Origin: Acidimicrobiaceae bacterium UBA2093
GTDB lineage: Bacteria; Actinomycetota; Acidimicrobiia; Acidimicrobiales; Ilumatobacteraceae
Reading direction: 5' to 3'
Assembly: GCA_002331255.1 (NCBI GenBank)
Contig: DCZD01000008.1
Coordinates: 1 to 23,716, forward strand
Length of the DNA: 23,716 bases
The notes under the pieces: generated by a model
Seen by the model: the letters and a program-made list of their open reading frames with translations, nothing else
Databases searched by the model: none
Told to the model about the DNA's origin: nothing
Translations under genes and position numbers: made by a program
Shown here: one piece after another, positions 16,668 to 23,335 of the stretch
How the letters are laid out: each line of letters starts with the position of its first letter
Position numbering within the stretch: the first letter of the stretch is position 1

Positions 16668-17570
16668 ATGTCATCAATCGTCATCGTCGCGTACCCCGAC
16701 AGGCTTCGTGCGGATCACGCAGTTCTAGTCACCGCCGCACGCGCACGTGGTCTTGACGTCGCGTTGGTGTCGCCATCCGAATTGTCGTTGATCACAGATA
16801 GTGGAGAGAGTTGGGTGTCGTTGGCGGGCCGAAAACTCATCCCAGATGTTGTCTTGCCTCGTGGCGTGAATCGTCCATGGCCACTTCTTGCTCAAGTGTT
16901 CGAACAATGGAGCAATGACGGGGCGCAGATCGTTCCGGATGTTCATTCAGCGAGTTTGTGTGCAGACAAGGTTGCAAGCTCGGTCGCGCTTGCAAGTGCC
17001 GGAGTTCCGACGATGCCAACGCTTGCTGTGGTTCCTGGGGAAGGCGTCGACCTGTCTGGCGGTGAAGCGATGTTCGCCTCGCGGCCAGTTGTAGTGAAAC
17101 CAGCCCGAGCCTCGAAAGGGCGAGGCGTCGCACGCTACGAATCGTGGCGAGATGCTCAGGTGGCACTGTCATCGATGGTGCCGCTCATTGCCGGAATGGT
17201 TGATCATCACGTTGTGCAACCGTTGGCAACAGGTGCCGGCAGTGATTACAGGGTGGTGGTTGCGGACAGGGGTCACGGGCATGAACTCGTCGCACTCACG
17301 AGGCGAAGGGCGCCGGTAGATGATTTCGTGACAAATGCTCTCGGTGCGACGGTTGAAGACGTCGATCTGAACTCGGGTGATGCATCGCACATTGCGGCTC
17401 CTGCGTTGCATGCCGCACGGGAGCTGGGGTTGCATTTTGCGGGGGTAGACGTCATCGAACACCGTGGCGCGATGGTGGTGCTCGAAGTGAACGCTTGGCC
17501 TGGTCTGGCACCTGAGCAACGGGGAACCGCGCTTGCTGACGCGCTTCTCGATGCCGCATTGTGCCGCTGA
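16668..17570 (+). CDS. RimK-like ATP-grasp ligase
   Basis: The 300-residue protein has the ATP-grasp arrangement: an N-terminal pre-ATP-grasp domain starting MSSIVIVAYPDR, ATP-binding VVVKPARASKGRGVAR (about 142-157), HHVVQPL with the hinge residues, and the metal-binding end GVDVIEHRGAMVVLEVNAWPGL, where Asp, Glu and Asn coordinate Mg2+. The order and the short size fit the RimK/LysX branch, which joins an amino acid (often glutamate) to a carboxylate. The substrate is unknown. It follows the acyl-CoA synthetase closely, so the two could act on the same compound, but this is only inferred from position. Confidence 0.85.
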   Translation: MSSIVIVAYPDRLRADHAVLVTAARARGLDVALVSPSELSLITDSGESWVSLAGRKLIPDVVLPRGVNRPWPLLAQVFEQWSNDGAQIVPDVHSASLCADKVASSVALASAGVPTMPTLAVVPGEGVDLSGGEAMFASRPVVVKPARASKGRGVARYESWRDAQVALSSMVPLIAGMVDHHVVQPLATGAGSDYRVVVADRGHGHELVALTRRRAPVDDFVTNALGATVEDVDLNSGDASHIAAPALHAARELGLHFAGVDVIEHRGAMVVLEVNAWPGLAPEQRGTALADALLDAALCR

Positions 17571-17571
17571 G

Positions 17572-18072
17572 TCAATCGCTGTGGGCAATCACCTCACGGA
17601 ATCCGAACCCCATATCGCTTGCACCGTTGGCCAAGTAGTGATCGAGTCGTCGTTTTCCCTCGTGGAGCGCCGGCCTGTCCTCGTGGTTGACCCACCACAA
17701 CACGACGGCTGAATAGTCGAACCACTCCTTTCGGCGACGAAAGACGTCTCGGTGAAATCCGCGATACACGTAGTCCTTCAGGTGGTCGATCGACTGCCAC
17801 ACGGACAAATTCACTGTCATCAACGGATCGCCGTAGATATCTTCATCAGGTGCACGTGTATCGATACCGTGTCGCCACACAAAGCCCGGACTTGCCTCGG
17901 CATGAGAATTGGTTTCGTCGATGAGATCTTCAAATGGCTTTGTAAGCGGATGGCCCAGTGGGTGTCGGAGACGCGCGATATTGAACTGGGCGATGTGTCG
18001 TGAGATTGGTGAGTGTGCAGCGATGTGCCGAACGCTACTTCGCGCGGCGCGGCCCGAAAACTGCGAGCACAC
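17572..18072 (-). CDS. DUF3291 family protein
   Basis: The product contains the DUF3291 pattern (AQFNIARLRHP near the start, ASPGFVWRHG, SVWQSIDHLKDYVYRGFH, then WWVNHEDRP), which resembles a small ferredoxin-like/ABM barrel domain of unknown function. Homology begins near HIAQFNIARL, yet no ATG, GTG or TTG stands there. The only usual start in this frame is GTG at 18072, 38 bases inside the end of the upstream exporter gene, giving 166 residues with an N-terminal piece of about 26 residues that does not look conserved. The real start may therefore be a rare codon such as the ATC before SRHIAQ. The stop is one base from the stop of the convergent ATP-grasp gene. Confidence 0.8.
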   Translation of the reverse strand: MCSQFSGRAARSSVRHIAAHSPISRHIAQFNIARLRHPLGHPLTKPFEDLIDETNSHAEASPGFVWRHGIDTRAPDEDIYGDPLMTVNLSVWQSIDHLKDYVYRGFHRDVFRRRKEWFDYSAVVLWWVNHEDRPALHEGKRRLDHYLANGASDMGFGFREVIAHSD

Positions 18073-19591
18073 CGACTGCGATCGCCGAGAGGACGACGCC
18101 GACCCACATCGAACTCGTCCATGCGGACACGAACGAGTGCTTTGCCGCGTCGATGATTCGAAGTGCCTCGTCTGCCTTACCGCTTTGTGTCAGCTGAGCG
18201 GCAACTCCGAATGCGTTTGCAATTCCTTCACCCGCCGCGTCGACTGCCTGGTCGGGGAGACCTATGAGTGAGTTGGTCATCTCCGTTCGAAATGCCGCAC
18301 CGAGGACGGACCCGAGAAGCGCCATTCCGACGGCTCCACCAATTTCGCGAGACGTGTCGTTTAGTGCAGAAGCGACGCCTTGTTTTTCCGGTGGAAGAGT
18401 CTCAGTGATCGCAGTGGTGGCTGGCGTCATCGTGAGCCCCATGCCGAACCCGACGATCATCAGCCCTGGCAAGACTGAGAGGTAGCCACCTTCGACCGAA
18501 GCACGCAACGCCAGAAGAGCGAGACCACTTGAAAACAATGTGACTCCGGCCAGCATCGTTGTTCGGCTACCGACACGTCCGGCGATGCGTGGGGCCATTG
18601 TCGATGTCGGCATCATGACCGCGGCCATCGGAAGCATCGCGATAGCGGATCGAAGCGCTGACCATCCGAGCACTGCTTGCAGAAATGGGAACAAGACCAG
18701 GAAGATGCCGAACATCACTGCGAACACGATGGTAATGGTGGCTACACCAGAGGCGAGGCCGCGATCGGAGAATGTCGAGATGTCGAGCAGCGGCGATGTC
18801 ACCTTGCGCTCCCATGTGATGAAGAGCACGAGCGACATGACACCAACGATGAGTCCTGCAATCGTGATCGAATGTGACCAGCCTCGCTCTGGACCCTCGT
18901 GAATGCCGAGTACGAGACCACCGATTGCGAGCGCAGACAGCACGGAGCCGACGATGTCAAACGAATGCGCATCACCTTCACGAGAGTTGGGGACGTTGGT
19001 CATTGTGATGATGAATGCGAGACCTGCGAGCAGGATCGGCAAGCCGAATGCCCATCGCCACGACAGAACATCAACAGTGAACGCAGAAACGAAGAGGCCG
19101 ATCATGCCGCCACTTCCAGCGAACCCAGCCCAGATTCCCACCGCGCGTGCACGGTCTTCTTCGGGAAAACTTGACGTGATGACAGAAAGCGTCACGGGCA
19201 TAATCATCGCTGCGCCGACGCCACCAACTGTTCGTGCTGCAATCATCTGCGCAGTCGACTGAGCCAAGATTGCGCCGACATTCGAGAGAGCAAACAGTGA
19301 CAGACCAGTGAGAAGCACCGGCTTACGACCCCACTTGTCGCCAATTGCACCGATTGGCATGAGCAACGCGGCAAGAGCCAGTGAATATGCATTGATGATC
19401 CACAGCACTCCGCTTTGGGTCGAGCCGAGTTCCACGGCGATCGCCTGTTGGGCGACGTTCAGTCCGGACATTGATGCCACAACGGCAACAAGCGCAGTGC
19501 ACATTGCAATCAGAATGTTTCGTTCCGTCACCTTGGACAGATGTGGTTGGCCTGAAGCGGCCGTCGAGGAGTCAGTGACAGTTGTACTCAT
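18035..19591 (-). CDS. MFS multidrug exporter, DHA2 (14-helix) family
   Basis: This is an integral membrane proton-driven exporter, 518 residues from the ATG at 19591. It has about fourteen hydrophobic helices. The motif WIINAYSLALAALLMPIGAI followed by GDKWGRKP (motif A after helix 2) and the GGVGAAMIMP segment (motif C region) are typical of the EmrB/QacA type. Likely cargo is drugs, dyes or a metabolite; not predictable here. The frame is open upstream to 19729, but those residues are not exporter-like and would overlap the divergent lipoprotein promoter, so the ATG is preferred. No Shine-Dalgarno sequence precedes the ATG. No regulator gene is adjacent. Confidence 0.94.
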   Translation of the reverse strand: MSTTVTDSSTAASGQPHLSKVTERNILIAMCTALVAVVASMSGLNVAQQAIAVELGSTQSGVLWIINAYSLALAALLMPIGAIGDKWGRKPVLLTGLSLFALSNVGAILAQSTAQMIAARTVGGVGAAMIMPVTLSVITSSFPEEDRARAVGIWAGFAGSGGMIGLFVSAFTVDVLSWRWAFGLPILLAGLAFIITMTNVPNSREGDAHSFDIVGSVLSALAIGGLVLGIHEGPERGWSHSITIAGLIVGVMSLVLFITWERKVTSPLLDISTFSDRGLASGVATITIVFAVMFGIFLVLFPFLQAVLGWSALRSAIAMLPMAAVMMPTSTMAPRIAGRVGSRTTMLAGVTLFSSGLALLALRASVEGGYLSVLPGLMIVGFGMGLTMTPATTAITETLPPEKQGVASALNDTSREIGGAVGMALLGSVLGAAFRTEMTNSLIGLPDQAVDAAGEGIANAFGVAAQLTQSGKADEALRIIDAAKHSFVSAWTSSMWVGVVLSAIAVGVLAVFGPRRAK

Positions 19592-19681
19592 AAGGATGCA
19601 GAAGAACTGTACCGACGCGAGTCGCTGGGTATCGGGCGCTGGTGGCTCGTATGGCAAATGTCTCGTTGGTTGGGTGACGTG

Positions 19682-19710
19682 TTGTGTCGGTATGTACGGC
19701 TTTCTATGTT
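19682..19710 (+). promoter_or_regulatory. Candidate promoter giving a leaderless lipoprotein mRNA
   Basis: TTGTGT (19682-19687) and TATGTT (19705-19710) are separated by exactly 17 bases. The ATG at 19717 begins six bases after the -10 hexamer, where the first transcribed base would be, and there is no Shine-Dalgarno sequence. This supports a leaderless transcript, which is common in actinobacteria. Confidence 0.4.
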
Positions 19711-19716
19711 GGTCGC

Positions 19717-20415
19717 ATGGTGCGTACACGATTCATGCTCCTTCTCATGGCGCCAGTTCTGCTTGTCGGTTGCATGAGGTCTGCCAGTGGGCAAAAGCCA
19801 ACTCCAGAGCAGATTTCTGATTCCCTTCCGACAATCACTGACTTCGAGGGTGGTTGGGAAGAGACGCAACGCCAAGTCTTCGACGTTCGTGATGCTGAGA
19901 ATCCATCGTTAGATCCTTCTATCTGGTGTGCGGAAGCTGAAGAGGTCACCAAGAACCTTGAAGATTTGGCTGGTACGTCCGGTGCGGATGTCGAGATGAG
20001 CATTCAACAATCTGGGCAACCGACATCGTTGATGCGTATCCAAGCGTGGAGCAACGATGACGTTGATGCCTATTATGGCGATGCTGCAGAATCCGTTCGC
20101 ATCTGCGCCGGCAAGACATCGACCGATGACAATGGAGTCACGTTGACGACCAAACTCATTGCTGCACGTGACATCGGAGACGAATCCATCAGCTGGTCAG
20201 AAGAGACGTTGCCTCCTGCACCAACACAGGGCGAGAAAATGGCGATGATCGGGCGAACGACGATCGCCCGCTTTGGAGACATCCTGATGGTCGCGCAAAT
20301 CGGGACTGTCGACTGGACGGGAAATCAGGTCCTCATGGATGAAGAACAATGGTGGAACATTGTGGAAGTCGCAGGCACGAAGATGGACCGGCTCGATGAA
20401 CAGGTGCACGATTGA
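19717..20415 (+). CDS. Secreted lipoprotein of unknown function
   Basis: The protein has a typical lipoprotein signal: MVRTRF, a hydrophobic core, then lipobox L-V-G-C with Cys19 as the lipid attachment site. The mature part of about 214 residues is soluble and acidic, and would sit on the outer face of the membrane. It has two further cysteines, in IWCAEA and RICAGK, that could form a disulfide. The general pattern resembles the extracellular sensor-like domains next to mycobacterial proteins such as PknH, but I would not claim the family. The frame is open 11 codons upstream, but a signal peptide begins well at the ATG chosen. It overlaps the next gene by four bases. Confidence 0.82.
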   Translation: MVRTRFMLLLMAPVLLVGCMRSASGQKPTPEQISDSLPTITDFEGGWEETQRQVFDVRDAENPSLDPSIWCAEAEEVTKNLEDLAGTSGADVEMSIQQSGQPTSLMRIQAWSNDDVDAYYGDAAESVRICAGKTSTDDNGVTLTTKLIAARDIGDESISWSEETLPPAPTQGEKMAMIGRTTIARFGDILMVAQIGTVDWTGNQVLMDEEQWWNIVEVAGTKMDRLDEQVHD

Positions 20416-20882
20416 GTGTGACACTCACGGGCTCGCGCCGAGGTGAGCAACTTGCTCGGCTCTCATTGTGGGTGCTCGTGGGCGTACCCGCGGGAGTCGT
20501 GCTCCTCGCCGTGTGGGCGGTGTACGTGAAAACAAGCCCGACTCTCAGCGACGCCGAGCGCGTTCGTGGTTGGGGGACTGTGGTGCGCGAGCTTCCCGCG
20601 ACACTCTTCTTGTTCGGGGTCGTCTTCGTGGGGTTTGTCCTGGCTGTACGTGCGGGACAGCTTGGATCGAAGACCACCGCTCTAAGGGCGCTCTGGCTTC
20701 ACGCGGCCGCCTTGTTCTTCATCTTGGCGATCGTGTTTGGCGGAAGTGCCGAGAACATCATGACGACGAGACCAGCGACAGTGAAGTGGCTGCTGTTCCC
20801 GCTGGAGGTAGCAATCGTGGTTGTTTGCGTTGCATTTAGTCGCAGGATGATTACGCATCGGGAAACCGTTCCACGGTCGTAG
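20412..20882 (+). CDS. Small four-helix membrane protein, unknown function
   Basis: I do not recognise a family. The 156-residue protein has four hydrophobic segments: about 19-39 (LWVLVGVPAGVVLLAVWAVY), 61-80, 92-111 and 125-143, with short polar links. The TTG at 20412 overlaps the lipoprotein stop by four bases; a GTG two codons later is an alternative. The overlap suggests translational coupling with the lipoprotein, so the two may work as a membrane pair. The final residues are basic (RRMITHRETVPRS), which points to a cytoplasmic C-terminus by the positive-inside rule. Confidence 0.72.
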   Translation: MSVTLTGSRRGEQLARLSLWVLVGVPAGVVLLAVWAVYVKTSPTLSDAERVRGWGTVVRELPATLFLFGVVFVGFVLAVRAGQLGSKTTALRALWLHAAALFFILAIVFGGSAENIMTTRPATVKWLLFPLEVAIVVVCVAFSRRMITHRETVPRS

Positions 20883-20910
20883 TCGCAGCATTGACAGTAG
20901 TGTCGCGGAC

Positions 20911-21399
20911 ATGAGCGACATTGCAGATTCGTCCGCATTCGATTTGGTCTTAGAGCGAGTTGTGCGACACAAAGCACATGACCTGTGGCGCGGCTGGACA
21001 GATCCCAAAATGCTCGTGCGATGGTTTACTCCAGATCCATGGCGTACGACCGAGGCAGAAGTAGATCTGATGCCCGGGGGAATTTTCAGGACCGTGATGG
21101 AAGGCCCGGACGGCGAACGTAACGAGGGGTCCGGATGTGTTCTTGTTGCTGAAGTTGGAAAGTTGTTCGTGTGGACAAGTGGGCTCGGTCCCGGATTCAG
21201 ACCACAAGAGAAACCCGAGGGTGGCTTTCTGTTCACGGCAATCATCGAATTCGAAGATCTTGAAGAAGGCTCCCGCATCAAGGCAACTGGTCGACATGCA
21301 AGTCGAGAAGATGCGCGACTGCACGAGGAGATGGGCTTCCACGTCGGTTGGGGCGCAGCGCTCGATCAACTTCTCGATGTGATTGATGGGAGTCGCTGA
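20911..21399 (+). CDS. SRPBCC/AHSA1-like protein
   Basis: The 162-residue protein belongs to the START/Bet v 1-like superfamily, in the branch called activator of Hsp90 ATPase homologue 1-like in bacteria. Typical features are FDLVLERVVRHKAHDLWRGW, the WFTPDPWRTTEAEVDLMPGG block and the final helix containing GWGAALDQLLDVI. These proteins bind a hydrophobic ligand in a cavity; a specific role is not known. Its stop TGA overlaps the ATG of the oxygenase gene, so both are made together. Confidence 0.88.
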   Translation: MSDIADSSAFDLVLERVVRHKAHDLWRGWTDPKMLVRWFTPDPWRTTEAEVDLMPGGIFRTVMEGPDGERNEGSGCVLVAEVGKLFVWTSGLGPGFRPQEKPEGGFLFTAIIEFEDLEEGSRIKATGRHASREDARLHEEMGFHVGWGAALDQLLDVIDGSR

Positions 21400-22340
21400 T
21401 GAATCTCGTTCCGACAGTCGACATCTCCGATCCCACGACGACTTCGCTCGAAGCACTCGACCGTGCGTGTCGTGACCATGGCTTCTTTCTTCTCTCCGGC
21501 CACGGACTTCAGGAGGTGATCGACAACGGGTGGTTCGAGACGCGGCGATTCTTCTCTGCAGATCGATCAGTTAAGACTTCGATCATTCGGGACGCGACGA
21601 ACCCTCTCGGGTATTTCGACAGAGAACTCACGAAGCGAAAGCGAGACAACAAGGAAGTCTTTGACTTCGTCGATCCTTCGCGAGACGGTGCAGATGAATT
21701 CAATCGCTGGCCAGAAGGACTCGCTGGATTCAGAGAGTCCATGACGAAGATGTACGACGGTCTCTCAACTCTCACTGTGCGCACGCTCGGTCTCGTGCAT
21801 GAAGCATTGGGCCTCAGTGACAAATCTCGCGCGCAGGTGGCCTTCAGCCGACACAGCAGTTCGATGCGACTCAATCACTATCCGGTGGGGGATCCGGTTC
21901 CAGAAGACGAACGTGCCGGTCTTGTTGGTCTTGGCGAGACAGCACTCGGCTATCACACCGACCCAGGTGTCATCACGTTGTTGTTGCAGGATGATGTCGG
22001 CGGCCTCCAGACAGATTCGCTTGATCATGGTTGGATTGATGTTCCGCCACAACCGGGAACCATCGTGGTGAATCTGGGTGACTGCATGCAGGCGTGGACA
22101 AACGATCGTTATCGCGCGGCGATACACCGTGTCGTACCGATGACGACGAGAAGTCGGTACTCGATTCCATACTTTGCGAATCCGTCTCGTGAGGCGACTG
22201 TCGCACCTGTCGCAGAGATGTGCCTCGACGGTGCGCGCTACAGGCCGTTCGAGTGGCGCGATTTCATGGCTGCGCGGGCATACGACAACTTCGTCGATGC
22301 CGGAGTGGACGACATGCAGGTGACTGACTACCGCGTGTAG
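21399..22340 (+). CDS. 2-oxoglutarate/Fe(II) oxygenase, isopenicillin-N-synthase-like
   Basis: The enzyme would use Fe(II), oxygen and usually 2-oxoglutarate to hydroxylate or desaturate a small molecule. The 313-residue length is right. The N-terminal DIOX_N region starts TVDISDP and includes the DHGFFLLSGHGL motif (26-37). The iron ligands are His186 and Asp188 in YHTDPG and His243 in AAIHRV; Arg253 and Ser255 in RSRYS are the oxoglutarate-binding pair. The substrate is unknown and no nonribosomal synthetase or antibiotic gene is near, so a beta-lactam role is not implied. It begins on the stop codon of the AHSA1-like gene. Confidence 0.94.
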   Translation: MNLVPTVDISDPTTTSLEALDRACRDHGFFLLSGHGLQEVIDNGWFETRRFFSADRSVKTSIIRDATNPLGYFDRELTKRKRDNKEVFDFVDPSRDGADEFNRWPEGLAGFRESMTKMYDGLSTLTVRTLGLVHEALGLSDKSRAQVAFSRHSSSMRLNHYPVGDPVPEDERAGLVGLGETALGYHTDPGVITLLLQDDVGGLQTDSLDHGWIDVPPQPGTIVVNLGDCMQAWTNDRYRAAIHRVVPMTTRSRYSIPYFANPSREATVAPVAEMCLDGARYRPFEWRDFMAARAYDNFVDAGVDDMQVTDYRV

Positions 22341-22354
22341 TAGTGATTTTTGTG

Positions 22355-22391
22355 CCTTGTGGCCGCTTTATGGCTGTTGCAACCTTGTGGC
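22355..22391 (+). repeat. Nine-base direct repeat upstream of the secreted-protein gene
   Basis: CCTTGTGGC occurs at 22355-22363 and 22383-22391, starts 28 bases apart. The repeats lie between the oxygenase stop and the secreted-protein gene and could be a regulator's paired binding site. Confidence 0.5.
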
Positions 22392-22392
22392 A

Positions 22393-22408
22393 CGCGAGTT
22401 GTCTCGCG
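22393..22408 (+). promoter_or_regulatory. Hairpin in the leader of the secreted-protein gene
   Basis: CGCGAG (22393-22398) and CTCGCG (22403-22408) pair perfectly around a TTGT loop. It stands eight bases before the Shine-Dalgarno sequence. There is no T-run after it, so a terminator is less likely than an mRNA-stabilising or regulatory stem. Confidence 0.45.
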
Positions 22409-22416
22409 CGGTCAAC

Positions 22417-22423
22417 AAGGAGG
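22417..22423 (+). promoter_or_regulatory. Full-consensus Shine-Dalgarno sequence
   Basis: AAGGAGG lies seven bases before ATG 22431. It is the strongest ribosome binding site in the window, where most starts have none or a weak one. A two-codon frame ATGAAATGA begins at 22426 between them, too close to the site to be the main start. Confidence 0.85.
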
Positions 22424-22430
22424 ACATGAA

Positions 22431-22865
22431 ATGAAGAACAACAAGATTTCTCTCAAACGACTCGTCGGAGCAGCAACTGTTGCCGGAGCCCTCTTAGCGA
22501 GTCCGACGGCCACGCGCGCTGCGCAGCCGTCCGTCATGCAAGATGACGGCGCCTATGTGCGCATTGTCGGAAATCCCGCTGATGGTACGGTGAAGTTCCA
22601 GTTCGGCTGGGGTGCATCGACACCGGCTTCGAATGCCGCCGGATACTGGGTCGGTGTGTACGACGTGACGAACAGTCACTACATATGGGTCATTGAGACA
22701 AATGCGGTGGAGTTGCCAGATGTGTTCTTTCGCAATGTGAAGCCGACATCTGAGTTGCCGAACGGTGAGTACAAGATAAATCTCTTCGTGCGCGGGTCGT
22801 ACTCGCCAGTATCGAATCTTGCTGAGATCGAATTTCCGTTTGAGGTCACGAACTCGAATAGTTGA
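22431..22865 (+). CDS. Small secreted beta-rich protein
   Basis: The start at 22431 is fixed by the strong ribosome binding site; the frame upstream to 22350 is not used. The 144-residue product opens with a Sec signal peptide (MKNNKISLKRL, then a hydrophobic core, cleavage likely after ATRA near residue 31). The mature part of about 113 residues has alternating hydrophobic and polar residues, for example VKFQFGWG, YWVGVYDVTNSHYIWVIET and NGEYKINLFVRGSYSPVSN, which suggests a single Ig- or fibronectin-III-like beta sandwich. It has no cysteine and no membrane anchor. I do not recognise the family. The high-quality ribosome site suggests strong production. Confidence 0.8.
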   Translation: MKNNKISLKRLVGAATVAGALLASPTATRAAQPSVMQDDGAYVRIVGNPADGTVKFQFGWGASTPASNAAGYWVGVYDVTNSHYIWVIETNAVELPDVFFRNVKPTSELPNGEYKINLFVRGSYSPVSNLAEIEFPFEVTNSNS

Positions 22866-22870
22866 CGAAG

Positions 22871-23252
22871 TGGTGGAGCTGGGGGGAATCGAACCCCCGT
22901 CCATCAGGCGCTGAACGATCGCGATACGACTATTCCCGCTTTAGTGCTGACGCAACACTGTCGGCGGGTCGACTATCCCTTGCGGGATCGCGTGTCGTCT
23001 TTCCGACATGTCAGCGTTCTTTCCAGCTGCCAGCGTTCTTTCCTGCCGTCATCCTTCGCTTCTGTTGCCGGGCTGCGATGAATTGGCCCCGTGCGCCATT
23101 GCTGGTCACGATGTCTCTCAGTCACCTGAATAAATCAGGCGGCGAGAGCGAACTGCTCGTTGGCAATTCTTGTTTGTGCCCCGTTTAACGAGTCTGAGCC
23201 ACTCGAGTCGCACGCCCGCCCACCGAAACTGACGTCGAAACCAGGCAGCCCC
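22871..23252 (-). ncRNA. ssrA: Transfer-messenger RNA (tmRNA)
   Basis: tmRNA frees stalled ribosomes, adding a degradation tag to the unfinished protein. On the minus strand the 5' end reads GGGGCTGCCTGGTTTCGACG, the usual tmRNA start, and pairs with CAGCTCC just before the encoded CCA at the 3' end; the T-arm GGGGGTTCGATTCCCCC is complete. The length of 382 bases is typical. The tag frame is at 23179-23135: if the GCA at 23177-23179 is the resume codon the tag is AQTRIANEQFALAA followed by TGA; a GCC five codons later would give ANEQFALAA. The ending ALAA is the proteolysis signal. smpB, encoding its protein partner, is directly upstream. Confidence 0.96.
22995..23043 (-). repeat. Three-fold repeat inside the tmRNA body
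   Basis: Reading the tmRNA sense strand, GGAAAGAACGCTG occurs at 23043-23031 and 23024-23012, and a shortened copy GGAAAGACGA at 23004-22995. The starts are 19 and 20 bases apart. The repeat lies after the tag, in the region expected to hold the downstream pseudoknots, and suggests these arose by duplication. Confidence 0.7.
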
Positions 23253-23258
23253 GAGTGT

Positions 23259-23287
23259 GTTGTAGTGGTTGGTTATGTAGTGACCAG
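23259..23287 (-). promoter_or_regulatory. Tentative ssrA promoter
   Basis: On the minus strand a TACAAC -10 (23264-23259) ends six bases before the mature tmRNA 5' end; CTGGTC (23287-23282) is 17 bases further up, a poor -35. It would let tmRNA be made apart from smpB. It is judged on position more than on sequence. Confidence 0.3.
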
Positions 23288-23335
23288 TGTAAGGGCGGGG
23301 AGTGTGGAATTATTCCCGCGCAGCAGATACGTGCT

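Noticed and set aside
20891..20896. Perfect TTGACA -35 hexamer before the AHSA1-like gene
   Set aside because: No -10-like sequence lies 16-19 bases downstream; that position is already inside the coding region.
22862..23188. 108-codon frame beginning MTKWWSWGESNPRPS
   Set aside because: It is a translation across the tmRNA gene; the WWSWGESNPRPS-like start is a well-known artefact of tmRNA and tRNA 3' ends.
23306..23316. Palindrome GGAATTATTCC between ssrA and smpB
   Set aside because: Only five bases per arm around one base; too short to claim as an operator or terminator.
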